Source of the DNA: Sepioteuthis lessoniana
Taxonomy: Eukaryota; Mollusca; Cephalopoda; Myopsida; Loliginidae
NCBI GenBank assembly: GCA_963585895.1
Contig: CAUZXS010000111.1
Span: 1 to 64,000, forward strand
Reading direction: 5' to 3'
DNA: 64,000 bases
Made by a program: the position numbers and the translations under genes. The notes beneath the pieces are model-generated. The model was not told where the DNA came from and ran no database searches. It worked only from the letters and a program-made list of their open reading frames with translations. This document shows positions 46,790 through 57,899 of this stretch, one piece after another (position 1 is the first letter of the stretch; each line of letters opens with the position of its first letter).

Positions 46790-47000
46790 TTTCTGAAAGT
46801 AATACCTCTAATTCATTTCTGAATGTGATACATGCCTCTAATTAATTTCTGAAAATAATACATACCTATAATTCATTTCTGAAAGTGATACATACTTCTA
46901 AATCATTTCTGAAAATAATACATACCTCTAATTCATTTCTGAAAATAATACATACTTCTAATTCATTTCTGAAAGTGATACTGCTAATTCATTTCAACAG
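46790..47000 (+). repeat. 30-bp tandem array from a mariner-like terminus
   Basis: About seven copies of AATTCATTTCTGAAAATAAT plus ACATACCTCT. The unit is the terminus CTGAAAGTAATACCTCTAATT of the adjoining mariner-like relic. Confidence 0.8.
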
Positions 47001-47820
47001 AAACTAAGACAAATACAGGCATTACAATAATACTATCAGAGAGAGCAAGTTTTCAACTACAGAACACTAATGGCTATGCATTTTTACCAACAATCAATAA
47101 AAGCCATTATGCCACCCTTATAAAAATTTGCACCATTGGAGATGGCCCAATTTTTTTCATGATTGTGACAATGATGCCAATGTTGTCTGTCTTTCAGCTG
47201 AATTCATGAACTGATCAAGATACTTTTTATTTTGTAGTTTGACAGCTGTTTACATCACTACCAGTGTTGTAGCACCTGTATTCACGGTCTCAGTTTCATT
47301 TTTGTAAATGTTTAGAATGTGTCAGTGAATGTCAATGGGTAACATTTTTTTCACATTGTGGAAATCAGTAGCACACATTTTTTGGTTTATAGCAAAAGTC
47401 ATCTTGATCTTGCTGAAATATTTGTTTTGAGGCTATTAAAAATGGCAGCAAATCAGACAGAATACTCCATGGTTGAACAGGGGTCTGTCATCAAATTTTG
47501 TGTGGTTAAGAAGTGCAAACCGTGTGAAATTTACAAAAGTTCTTATCAGAATGTGCGATATGTTCGGAGAAGCATGTTTTGATAAAAAAAAAAACCCAAA
47601 CAAACAAACAAACAAACAAACAAACAAAAAAACAAAACAAAAAAACAAACAAAAACGAAACAACTTTCCAAATGGGCTACGAGCCTCGGTTGAAAAGATA
47701 ATCGATAGAGTAGAAACACACCGACTCTCTGATAAAGAAAAAGTTCAGAGCATAGCAGTCAGTAAAGAAGGTCAAGCTGATAGTCTTTTGGAAGATGAAA
47801 GGACCCACCACTCTTGATTT

Positions 47821-48115
47821 GGAGGTGCCCGTGGTGTAATGGTTATCGTCCTAGGAAATGGACACGGCGACACGAGTTCAAATCCTGAACGAGACTAATT
47901 GCATTTCACATAGCACTAATACCCTTGGGAAAGGTATGAATCCAATTCTTCTCCCTCCAGCTATGGGTAAATAGTAGGACAGACTAGGTTCTTCAGCCTT
48001 GGTGAGGCAACTAGTCCAAGAGAAGGAAAACTCTAAATTCAAACCTGTTAAACTCCGCTTAAAAATTGACCTTGAGTCATATCCTGCCCAAGCGGAGGGG
48101 TTGGGTAAATAGGAT
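47821..48115 (+). mobile_element. SINE-A copy inside the mariner-like relic
   Basis: Flanked by CACTCTTGATTT at 47809-47820 and 48116-48127. Deleting the SINE and one duplicate rejoins the transposase text from THHS to FLEKCATVNS. Confidence 0.9.
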
Positions 48116-48236
48116 CACTCTTGATTTCCTTGAAAAATGTGCAACTGTAAACAGTGTTTCCTATTGCCAACTCCTTAGGCAATATTTCAACTCATCTGTT
48201 GAATAATCCACATATCATCACTATCGTTATATCATG

Positions 48237-48544
48237 CTGCTAGCACGGATTTCCCTGACTCTTCCTCGCTATTCGTCTCTATCGTCCATCGTTTCCTGCA
48301 GGTCCTACAGACTACACCCTGTGTCTGTACAAAGTTGTAAATTAGTTCTAGCTGGTCGTCCAACACTTGCTCGTTCGCGTGAAGGGGTCCACTGGAGAAC
48401 GTCGCTTATGAATTTGTCCTTACTTCTCTAGCAGTGTCCCGCATGTCTTGTTTGTCTGATTTGAATGGTTTTAGAGATGGGAGGTAGGTGGCCCTGCAGC
48501 TGATGTTTTGTGGGATGTTACTTCGAGGATTTGTTCACTATACT
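48237..48544 (-). pseudogene. LINE C-terminal end fragment, broken by LTR L3
   Basis: Same text as 61490-61835: GCTAGCACGGATTTCCCTG, CTAGCAGTGTCCCGCATG and GATGGGAGGTAGGTGGCC. It continues to the right of the solo LTR at about 49013-49040 (CTCTTAGCATTCTAGTG). Confidence 0.6.
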
Positions 48545-49007
48545 TGTTGTATCGTTGTAAGGAAGAGATACACAGTGAAATAGAGTTAACTCTTTATTAA
48601 CTGAAGTAGTACAGTCTAACAAATATTATAAGTCTTGCACTGTTGGCGTTACGTCCGAGTTTGGTCTTACTACTGACAGAGATCTTTCAGTACTTTATTT
48701 GTTCTCTGTCCCACTACCGGACAAGTATGGCACAAGGCCTTTTTTTAAGTGGGTCCGGACGCAGGGCCGCTGCTTACACGCGTCCGGCAAAATCCCAAAA
48801 TACCTTCGGCCCAGTCGACATTCCCCCTATGAGGGCGCTTCAGACGCCAGGAAATAAAACAGCAAACAATTGGTAAAACAATTGGTGAAGGAATAAAATA
48901 CGTTGTGTTTCTTAAGCATCTTTCAGTACTGACCGTGCTTTAAAAACACAATGTCTTTTATTCCTCCAAGATACCGGAAGTCACGTGGTATGAACCACAA
49001 TACAACA
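48545..49007 (-). mobile_element. Solo LTR (family L3), inserted in a LINE fragment
   Basis: A 463-bp block bounded by an 8-bp inverted repeat (TGTTGTAT at the left, ATACAACA at the right) and flanked by ATACT (48540-48544) and ATACC (49008-49012), a 5-bp target duplication with one change. The LINE text on each side joins well to match the intact relative at 61790-61835. CTCTTTATTA near 48590 is the complement of AATAAAGAG, giving a minus orientation. GC-rich core at 48740-48850. Confidence 0.75.
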
Positions 49008-49039
49008 ATACCTCTTAGCATTCTAGTGCAATTGCCGTT

Positions 49040-49437
49040 GAGCTTTTTCCATATGCACTTTGTCAGTGTTGAGGAAAATTGATAGAAAAAGTAAGAATAT
49101 TTATTTTGTGTTTTTTATTTTTTGATTGTTGTCGATTAGTTTCAACTTTAGATCATTATCCGGAAAAAAATTTTTGTGAAAAAAAAGCTTAAAAAATCTT
49201 CCTTTAAAATTGATATACGCTCAAAGAAGCCAAAAAACAAAAATCACTGATAACAAGGCATATCTATTTGTTGAATGAAAATCATTTTCTGGTATCCAAG
49301 TGTCTTCAACTGACTTTCATATATCTGTTGTCAGGACACCTGGCAAGGAGCTTTTTATTTAGGAGATATATTCTAAGCATAAGAGGGGTGTGTCTCAAAT
49401 TAACCATGATTGCTTATTTGTTTATTTAGATCTACTC

Positions 49438-49478
<41 letters not shown>

Positions 49479-49488
49479 TAGTCTGTTT

Positions 49489-49524
<36 letters not shown>

Positions 49525-49953
49525 TTTGTTTTATGCTTTTATTCTTTATGATTTTTAATATCGTATATTTTTTTAGTATCAATTTGGAGAGGACAAGACA
49601 CATATTATAAAATGATAGCATTCCATTTTCCTCAGTAAAAGAATGTGCAATATTAAAAGACATAAATAATATGTGGGGTATTAAAAGACATACCATAAAA
49701 TGAAAGAAAAGCAATATTAAATATAACCAATACAGTGTATATATATATATATATATAGCATGGTTTTACTTACATCCTTGACCATGACCAACAAGTACAC
49801 GTATTTGCAGTGAGTTAGATCATCAGAAATTTTGGTTGATTGATTGATTGGTTTTACGGTATATCAATCCCATGTGGGTCATTTAAAGCTGAAATGTTAG
49901 TACAGTTGATATAATATGGTGGGTGAAAGTTGTAGATGAAATATGATATATAC

Positions 49954-50005
<52 letters not shown>

Positions 50006-50140
50006 TGGACAATTGCTAAACTATTCACCGTCAGTTGTGACATCTGGATTGCGAAAACATTAAAAGACAAATAAAAACCAAACTCTAAATTTTTATCTGT
50101 CATCTTTAATAAAGTATGTCAACAAGAAAACCTGCTGCCT
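49040..50140. other. Intron 2 sequence, simple repeats only
   Basis: An (ATCT)n tract in two blocks at 49440-49520, TA tracts, and a short R1/SINE-B-like tail at 49845-49890 (GGTTTTACGGTATATCAATC). Nothing coding. Confidence 0.5.
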
Positions 50141-50146
50141 AAATGC

Positions 50147-50216
<70 letters not shown>

Positions 50217-50219
50217 ACA

Positions 50220-50281
<62 letters not shown>

Positions 50282-50499
50282 TGGTATACCAATGTAAGTC
50301 TTTAAGTACGCCAGTAATATGAAACCATCTCGAACGTAGGGTATGTTCCTCAGGACTTTATGTATGTCTCCTTCAAGCACCTTGGATAAAACAAAGAAAA
50401 TATGACTGTCTCTGATAACCCAAGGGACATTTCTCTTCTTTGTATTGCAGGGAATATCTTTGTAAGATGAATTAATAACAGGATCATAAAGCACTTCCT

Positions 50500-50832
50500 T
50501 GATGATGTCTACAGAGTCACAATGCAGTTTTCACTCAGATAATGTTATCACAGACATGATTTTCTCTCTTTAAAATAAAAAGGTAGTGAAAATTATTCAA
50601 GAACTATACATGATTTTTCTCTGTGACACTGTAACCAGAAATGCTCTTTAGAAGGTCCTAAAGAAATTTGGTATTCCTGATAAATACTTAACATCATTAT
50701 TTCATTTCATTAGAGGATGAATGCTCCTGTTCTATTGAATGGGAAATTTTCAGACTTTTTCACCGATTCCAAAGACACAACACACCAGAACTTCATCAGG
50801 CTTTTAATAATGCTGTTCAGGTGTAAGATTAC
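50500..50832 (+). pseudogene. LINE reverse-transcriptase fragment
   Basis: The + strand, with two stops and a frame change, reads SDNVITDMIFSL, then DTVTRNAL*KVLKKFGIPDKY, LTSLFHFIRG and MNAPVLLNGKFSDFFTDS. This is the palm region of non-LTR reverse transcriptases between the DLTKAFDTV-type motif (the catalytic part is degraded) and the product-turn. It ends at about 50832 where an unrelated T tract begins. It is the only LINE piece seen in the sense orientation. Clade (RTE or CR1-like) not determined. Confidence 0.65.
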
Positions 50833-50904
50833 AATTCCATTATAACAGTGTTTTTTTTTTCTTAATTGTCAATGATTCAAAGCTAAAACCCTCATTTAAA
50901 TATT

Positions 50905-51125
50905 GGCATACTGGTTCGAATATTCGCCAATGGGCTAGGAGACTGGGGTTCAATTCCTGGTTAAGTCATCTAAAAAAATGTTACTTGATACCTCCTTGCT
51001 TAACACTCAGCATTATTAGGTATGGATCAAGGATAAGTGGTGCAATCCAAGGAAAGGAGTTGCACCCTCCCCTACACCTAGGTGTAGTAGCTACTGAAAA
51101 GGGAACCTTGACTATGATCAGTTAA
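50905..51125 (+). mobile_element. SINE-C copy in intron 2
   Basis: TACTGGTTCGAATATTCGCC head, GGTTCAATTCCTGG B box, body to GGGAACCTTGACTATG. A tail-only SINE-C fragment lies at 7835-8005 (+). Confidence 0.75.
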
Positions 51126-51254
51126 CTTATGTACTTACTTATTCACAGAAGATGCATCTCTGACTGCTACACATCAATCAAAGAGGCAAAGGAACTTGTC
51201 TATCATTTTCTCACGCGAGCAGATCTTTCAGCCTTACTATTAGTATTAGTTGGT

Positions 51255-51960
51255 TGGTTGGTTTTTGTAGGTTATTTAATACCAAATCCAGTTGATATAT
51301 ATATGTATTAAATATATGATTTGTAAACACACAGTTTGTTGGTAACATTTCTCAACGAGCCAGAGCTCATTTATTTGCATACAGTTAAATGGTTTCAAGT
51401 TTTTCTATCTAACACTAACAATTTGATTTAATATCAGTCATTTGTTTGCACATAGTGAAGTGGTTACAAGTATTGCTATTTAACACTAGTAATTCTATTC
51501 AACACTTTTCATTCATTTGCACATGGATTGTTCCAGGTATTTCTACATAATACAAATAATTCGATTAAGGCACACAGTTAATGAGTTTTAAGTATTGCTA
51601 TTTAACACTAATAATTCAATTAAAAATCAGTCATTTCTTTACAAACAATTAAATTGTCAAACAGTTCTATTTCTCACAATTCAATTTAACACAAGTCATT
51701 TGTTTGCACATAGTTTCAATGTCATACAGTTCTATTTAACATGTGAAATAGGACCCTATCAGCTGCTACCACTCTGGGTCAGAGTGGATCGGAGAGCAAT
51801 TGCAACAAAGGGGTACTCCACATTTCCTAAAGCTCCAGAGCAGGAGCCTCACCATCAGATTGTTTAATACTGTATTCAGGACACTCATTGGTGAGAGAGT
51901 AATGGAGTAGACCAGATGTTCTATTCTACAGCCCCAACCAACTGCGTTCACTATCAATAT
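51255..51960 (-). repeat. R1 copy, minus strand
   Basis: TAGGTTATTTAATACCAAATC tail at the left, GCAAACAAATGACT-type units, and the CTACAGCCCCAACCAACTGC start at the right. Confidence 0.75.
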
Positions 51961-52694
51961 TTAAAAAAAAAATGGATGTCATCTAGGATCTTAGTCCCAC
52001 TGCCATGAAAATAAGAACTAAAATAGCAATCACTGATTCATTATTTCCCGAACGTCTTGATGGAGAAAAACCTCAAATATATGAATTTGTTTTCGTATTT
52101 GGACAGCAAGGTTAATACCAGTGAATCTCTAAATGATGTGGTAGTCATCTAAATTGTCAGTGCTTTTGGAAAGTTCCATCGTGGTCTTTCAAATAAAAAG
52201 TTCATTTAGCTTGACACAAGGATTGCAGTTTAAAAGACCATCATACTCTCCAGTTTTTATTTGTCGAAATTTCTGAAATGCGGTTTGATAATTTTTATCA
52301 CTTGAACCAATGTCTTCATCTTCATTGTTCTACTCACAATGTTTCGGCTCTTGCATCCTTCAGTCTTCTTTAAGTGATTCATGTCAAATTTGGGAGCCCT
52401 TTAAACTCTTTACTTAATCAATGGGGGAAGATTTTTCTGATTCCGTTAATCATGAGCTAAGATTAAATATGCGCTAACATAAAAAATCATACATAACAGG
52501 AATGAGTAGCATATCAAAAGTGGAAGGACACATTAGGTTTATGAGTCCAAAAATTCACTCAGAATTGTCCAGTAGGACACATGGCATAACAGATGATAGG
52601 CGTTTGGTTGAAAAGTGCTTGAAATCATCTGGAGGTTGCAGGTTCAATCCTTACTTCAGGTAAATAGCAAGGAATATTTTCTATAGCTTAACAC

Positions 52695-52975
52695 TTGTAA
52701 GTAAGTAATTAAGTAAAGTTGTCTCCCTTTAGTCGAGGGTGACACGAAAGCTCCCTTTTCAATAGCTACTACACAGAAGTGTAGGGGAGGACGCTACTTC
52801 TTACCCTGGATTGCTCCACTTTACCCATGATCCGTACCTTATAAAGCTGAGTTTCAAGCAAGTTGGCATCAAGTACCATTTTTTGAGTCTTTGATATGAC
52901 TTGACCGGGGATTGAACCCTAGTCTCCCGGGCCATCGACGAACACTCTTCTCATTAGGCCAATGACCCAGTCTGG
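52695..52975 (-). mobile_element. SINE-C copy inside a long inverted repeat
   Basis: GTCTCCCTTTAGTCGAGGG through GATTGAACCCTAGTCTCCCG. Lies in the loop between the inverted arms at 52334 and 53073. Confidence 0.8.
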
Positions 52976-52989
52976 TTATAATTAGTGAT

Positions 52990-53046
52990 ATTAGAACAAT
53001 CTACTCCCGTAGATTAAGTTAATCTACGGGAGTAGATTGTTCTAAT
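52990..53046. repeat. Perfect 27-bp hairpin with a 3-base loop
   Basis: 52990-53016 and 53020-53046 are exact complements around AGT. The stem contains CTACTCCCGTAGATT. It sits between larger inverted arms (52334-52402 and 53073-53139). Confidence 0.95.
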
Positions 53047-53519
53047 CTAAGGGTTCAGTTTGAAGTTCTATGTGGGCTCTCAAATTTGACATGAAATTCC
53101 TAAGAAGGCCAAAGGATGCATCGGCCGAAATGTTGTGAGTATGGAGATGAGGACAACAGTCCAAAAATTCTAAGAGATAAAAGTCATCATTTTTTGTAAG
53201 AACTGGAGTCCCGGATGCCCTGTCAATGACAAATTAACCAGTTCGATGTCTTTAAGAAGAACTCTCATCATTTGATCCACGGATATACATTGCAAGACAT
53301 CAGTTCACTAAGTGCAATGTGAGGCATAAAAACCTTCTTCATACAATTACAATTGTGATGAGTTTGGACATTTCATTTTTCATGGAATAATAGATTCATT
53401 CTGATGACATTATTCCTATAATAAAATGTGTCAATCTGATTTTTCATGGTGTCTTCCTTTTTCTTACACTGTCAAATTTATTCCAAACCTTATATATATA
53501 TATATATATATATAAATTT

Positions 53520-53960
53520 TCGAGAGCATTGCTTGTTCCCACAACAAAGATAGCGGACCCACACATATTCAGTCTCGGGAAACCATTGGCCAGGAGAACC
53601 ACGTGACATGCGTAAAACTACGTCCGCGCGTACATTTCGTCCTGAGTTTTTTGGAGCCATTTCCAAGACACGTATTTTCTATAAATACGTCGTCTTCAAA
53701 CACTCTAGCTCTTTTTCCCAATTTTCATTGCAGCGCTGACACACTCTCTTCAGTATGACATTTTTCTTATTCATCAACAAGAGTGAAAAGCAAAAAAAAA
53801 AAAAAAAAAATGGATAAACATTCATTTCTTCAATATATATTGACTATGAGACTTTTTCCAGTCTCGGAGAAACCGACTGTTTCGAACCACAAAAGGAAAT
53901 AGACATTTAAAATATGTAATCCAACTTAATAGGACGTTTTCGTCATTAACCTTTTTGTAG
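53520..53960. other. GC-richer block, possible LTR, unproven
   Basis: CGAGAGCATTGCTTGTTCCC through TTAGTTGTGTTAGTC has a TATA-like CTATAAATACGTCG and higher GC than the flanks, like the proven LTRs. I found no target duplication. The stretch from 53960 to the P-loop exon at 54335 has an AC tract and nothing else recognisable. Confidence 0.3.
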
Positions 53961-54334
53961 TTTAGTTGTGTTAGTCACACACACACACACACACACACAC
54001 GACTATTTTTATTGTATCAATGTCTGTTTTATTATAGTATATAAATTTGTTTGGTTTGTCGCCTTGTTTTGAATGTTCCTTTTGTCCGCGCCGTTTCATA
54101 TCCCTTACTCATTTGTTTCATATCTTCATTCATTTGTCTCCATATGCCGATTCTACCTTTTTCTAAACATAAACTTCATTAACATCTAATTTTGGGGGAC
54201 TAAGCATATCTACCATAAATACATGTCCCCCTACACATGTACACATACACATATACTTTCGAAAACTTCACCTTATACACACACAGACACGCATTATTTC
54301 TAGTTTTTCTCTTGAATTCTTGTATTGTTCCCAG

Positions 54335-54437
54335 TGGAGAGAGTGGAGCTGGAAAGACTGAAAGTACAAAATTGATTATGAAGCAGTTGATGGAATTGTG
54401 TAAGAGCAACAGTCAACTCGAACAACAAATCATTCAG
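54335..54437 (+). CDS. Myosin motor exon with the ATP-binding P-loop
   Basis: A 103-base exon that completes the split serine and reads GESGAGKTESTKLIMKQL, then MELCKSNSQLEQQIIQ. GESGAGKT is the canonical myosin P-loop that binds the phosphates of ATP, so the fragment comes from a catalytically competent-looking motor. The acceptor is TGTTCCCAG and the donor CAG/GTGAGT. The incoming phase is 2 and the outgoing phase 0. The TEST after the lysine resembles classes VII, X and XV more than vertebrate class III, one reason the class call is held open. Confidence 0.95.
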
Positions 54438-54585
54438 GTGAGTCTTCTACTTTTAAATGATTCTAATCTGGGAGCATTAACTTTGTCGTTTCATTGGCTG
54501 TTGAGATCTGATTGAGAGTAGAAAGTTGAAATCAAAATTATGCCTTTGATAATGGGATATATACATATATATATATATATATATA

Positions 54586-54718
54586 CAGTGTAACCCGGAT
54601 ATAAGAGAGTTGTCGGGACCGGAGAAGAAGTCTCTTATATCTAGGTTTGGTCTAATTTATATATATTAACACAGGCTCTACTTTGGGACCAGGTAAAATC
54701 TCTCTTATATCCGGGTAT
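54586..54718. mobile_element. Pogo/Tigger-like MITE remnant
   Basis: Starts CAGTGTAACCCGGATATAAG and near 54695-54716 has its complement TCTCTTATATCCGGGT. The CAGTG start with a TATA-containing inverted repeat is typical of pogo-type termini. The right end lacks the final ACACTG, so it is truncated. It begins about 150 bases after the P-loop exon. Confidence 0.5.
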
Positions 54719-54790
54719 AATTGTTGTGGACCAGTATAAGGTCCGGAAGAAAGACACGAACGCGGGATCATGTGAAACAATTATATTGAT

Positions 54791-55032
54791 CGGTTTGGTT
54801 TGGTTTCTTTGTTTAATGGCATATCAACCTTTGTAGGTTATTGAATGCCAAAGCCATTCTCCTAGAAGAACAGTAGTGGTACTATTTAACCCAGAGCTGG
54901 GAGGATAAGGGGGTTCATACCTTTCCCAAGGGTGTTTGTCCGAAAGTGAACGCAATAGCGCGACTGGAGTACCAACTCGCATACTACGATTCCGTAGTCC
55001 ATCGCTTTAACCATTACACTACGAGGACACCC
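54791..55032 (-). mobile_element. SINE-B copy
   Basis: Reference copy of a second tRNA-derived family. On the minus strand the head is CCTCGTGGTGTAATGGTTAA with B box TTGGTACTCCAGTCG, the body has GGGAAAGGTATGAACCCCC, and the tail is AACCTACAAAGGTTGATATG, followed by repeats of AAACC. In intron 3, 350 bases after the P-loop exon. Confidence 0.85.
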
Positions 55033-55126
55033 ACCAAGTTTATTGAACGAAAGTATAAATACAGCATAGGTAAAAGAGTGTTGAACGTTAGTCTGACTGT
55101 CAAAGTATTAGGCTGGAGTTAACTTA

Positions 55127-55254
55127 GTAATTTACAAAGCTATTTGCTTCGATGTGGCACAAGGCAGAGTGTATGGAGCACCCAATGAGACTCGAACTCA
55201 CTCGTGTAGGTTTGCTAGTCTAGCTCGCTAACCGTTACACCACCAGAGGTGCCC
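55127..55254 (-). mobile_element. SINE-D copy with target duplication
   Basis: Same family as 612-890. Flanked by GGCTGGAGTTAACTTA on the left and GGCTGGAATTAACTTA on the right. Head complement GCTAACCGTTACACCACCAG. Confidence 0.7.
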
Positions 55255-55264
55255 AGGCTGGAAT

Positions 55265-56160
55265 TAACTTAACTTTATTTCTTTGTAAATACAAAGAAGG
55301 CACGAGGCCTTAAGGTTTTTGGGGAGGGGAAGGGAGCGGTCTTGCTTTTCTATATATTCTAAAGGGACCTAGCTAGCCACATTCGCCGACCCATTCAACA
55401 GTACAATATATAACCATTCATCCTTCATCATGCGCGCAGCAGTTACCAAAATACCGCATTTGCTCTATGAAGAAAACCTACTTAAAACCCAAAAGTGGTA
55501 TATGATTTTTATTTACAAAATATGGTTTATGTACAATGAAATGATGGGAATGGGAGAAAAAACCCCGAAAAATTATATATACAAGAGAAACAAAGAAAAA
55601 TTCCCCGTTTGGTTTCCCTCCCATCCCCCCGTCTATAAAATTGGAGGCCGACTGTTTTCCGGGTCGAAAGAAACCGGAAACAAGCCGGACCTGCCCTAGC
55701 TGGGGCGGGAATACTAATCTACAGAGATAAAAGAAATAAAGGGTCGGACGCGGTATGGGTCGATAGAAGTAGGTAATATGATTTTTTATATATGAATGTT
55801 CAAGATCTTCAATAAAAGCGGGCTGGGATTCAGGTTGGGGTACAAAAATAATGCGGAATTAACTTAACACCGACATGAATATTCTCCTGGTATTCATAGT
55901 AATAGGAAGAGTTCATTATAGTCCGTAAGGTAGGTACCATAACAATAATATAATTATAAATAAATACATATTAGTTTTTATACATATTTAACAGCATTAT
56001 CTACTTATCTGTGACTACTGGTTTCACGCTGTTTTGATATGACAGTCATCGGGCTCTATATAATAGCTCTATCATAGATATTGAGCACTCTCCAAATTAT
56101 ACTGCATTTGGTCTACCACAAACCCACCAAGTGACAACCATACTCTGTTGTAGTACATAC
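55265..56160. other. Unrecognised block in intron 3
   Basis: Contains CAAAGAAGGCACGAGGCC, a GGGGAGGGGAAGGG stretch and an 89-codon frame at 55430 with no family resemblance. It may be the rest of an element whose start is at 54720-54790 (TGTTGTGGACCAGTATAAGG), split by SINE-B and SINE-D. No firm borders. Confidence 0.3.
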
Positions 56161-56212
56161 ATATATATAGATAGATAGATAGGGTGGAGTTGTGTAAATA
56201 TTCATAGATTTA

Positions 56213-56778
56213 CCCAATCCCTCACCGCAAATAGGATGTGACACAAGGTCAATTACTAAGAGGAGTTTAACTGGTTTAGATTTAGAGTTTTCCTTCTAGA
56301 CTGGTTGCCATACCAAGGTTAAATAGCCCAGTCTACCCTACTATCCACCCACAACTTATATGAGAATAATTAGATTTATACCATTCTCAAGAGTATCAGA
56401 GCTATGTGAAAAGTAAACAGCCTTGTCCAGGATTTGAACTCGTGTCACTGTCTTCATTTTCAATGACAGTAACTTTTACACAACAACTGCCTCTCGGCTC
56501 AACCCTCTTCACAAGCAGAAGGCGACAAAAAGTCAATTTTTAAACAGAGTTGATGATGTTTTAAATCAGAGTTTTCCTTCTCCTAGACTGGTTGCCAAAC
56601 CGAGGTAAAAGAGCCCAGTTTGCCCTACTATTTATCCATAGCTGGAGGGTGATTAGTTGGATTCATACCATTCTCAAGGGTATTAGCACAATGAATCAAT
56701 GTGAAACAACAGCCTTGTCCGGGATTTGAACTCCAATCGCCATTTCTTAGAAGGGTAACCATTAGACCACGAGTGCCT

Positions 56779-56780
<2 letters not shown>
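56213..56780 (-). mobile_element. Two diverged SINE-A copies in tandem
   Basis: The minus strand holds copies at about 56213-56490 and 56515-56780, each with the GAGTTTTCCTTCT block, CCCTACTAT and a tRNA-like head (CCAGGATTTGAACTC or CCGGGATTTGAACTC). Both are much more diverged than the 20637 copy and so older. Confidence 0.75.
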
Positions 56781-56839
<59 letters not shown>

Positions 56840-57192
56840 CACACATGGGAAAAGTGAGTCAATGAGGTAGAGAGTTTGGAGCAAAGTTTGAACTGAGAAG
56901 ATGCATCTTTTCCAGTTACTCGTTTTCCTCTTTCTCTGATTTATTCATTTATTTGACTTTCTTTCTTTCCTTTGTCTATTTTCTTCCTTCCTTTACTTTT
57001 TCGCATCTCTATTTCTTTTTCCTTTCTTTCATTCTTTTTTTTTCTTATTCATTAACTCGTTTATTTCTTTGTTTTGTTTGTATTCCATCTTTTTTCTTTT
57101 TTTTTTTTCCTTTTCAATTTCACTTGATTTTTTTTACTAATTTATGAGTTCTTTTTCATATTTTTATTTTTGTTCGCTATCACTTTTTTTCT

Positions 57193-57218
57193 TTGATTTC
57201 TTTTTCGATCTATATTTG

Positions 57219-57258
<40 letters not shown>

Positions 57259-57602
57259 TCCCTCATTAATTCCTTGTTTGTTTGTTTGTTTGTTTGTTTG
57301 TTTCTTTCTTTCTTTCTTTTCCTCATTAATTCCTTGTTTGTTTGTTTGTTTGTTTCTTTCTTTCTTTCTTACTTTTCCTCACTAATTCTTTATTTCTTTG
57401 TTTTTTCCTCGTTTATTTGTTTGTTTCTTCCTCTTCCTCACAAATTCTTTGTTTCTTTCTTTTCCTCGCTTATTCTTTCTTTCTTTCTTTTTTTTTCACT
57501 TATTCTTTCTTTCTTTCTTTCTTTCTTTTTTCACTTATTCTTTCTTTCTTTCTTTCTTTCTTTTCTTCACTTTTTCTTTGCTTCTGTCTTTTCCTCGCTT
57601 AT

Positions 57603-57650
<48 letters not shown>

Positions 57651-57706
57651 TCACTTATTCTTTGTTTCTTTCTTTCACTTATTCTTTGTTTCTTTTCCTA
57701 ATGTAT

Positions 57707-57746
<40 letters not shown>

Positions 57747-57822
57747 TCCCTTACTTATTTCTTTTTTCTTTCTTTCTTTTCCTCACTTATTCATTTTTTC
57801 TTTCTTTCTTTTCCTCACGTAT

Positions 57823-57869
<47 letters not shown>

Positions 57870-57880
57870 GTCAAGAGAAT
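57193..57880 (+). repeat. Long (CTTT)n polypyrimidine tract
   Basis: About 690 bases of nearly pure pyrimidine on the + strand, mostly CTTT with runs of GTTT at 57270-57300 and 57335-57355, interrupted by TCACTTATTC spacers. A T-rich lead-in begins at about 56950. It lies in intron 3 and ends 600 bases before the switch I acceptor. The phenylalanine/serine/leucine open frames across it are not genes. Confidence 0.95.
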
Positions 57881-57899
57881 ATGTTAATTGTATCCCCAG

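Larger units (their letters stand above)
46784..48190 (+). pseudogene. Mariner-like element relic with N-terminal transposase, interrupted by a SINE-A
   Basis: The left end AGGGTTTTCTGAAAGTAATACC resembles mariner termini. From 47443 the frame reads MAANQTEYSMVEQGSVIKF, then CVVKKCKPCEIYKS, a first helix-turn-helix of a mariner-type transposase. Frameshifts and an (AAAC)n tract at 47584-47660 follow, then DRVETHRLSDKEKVQSIAVS and LEDERTHHS. A SINE-A with a 12-bp target duplication intervenes, after which FLEKCATVNSVSYCQLLRQ continues the transposase at about 48128. No catalytic triad can be traced. Assignment is from the helix-turn-helix wording and the terminus. Confidence 0.65.
52334..53139. 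repeat. Long inverted repeat with about 65-bp arms
   Basis: CACAATGTTTCGGCTCTTGC through GTCAAATTTGGGAGCCC pairs with GGGCTCTCAAATTTGAC through GGCCGAAATGTTGTG. The arms are imperfect. The interior holds a SINE-C and the 27-bp hairpin. Confidence 0.75.

Noticed and set aside
48643..48876. 77-codon + frame in a GC-rich segment
   Set aside because: Falls wholly inside solo LTR L3; no protein resemblance.
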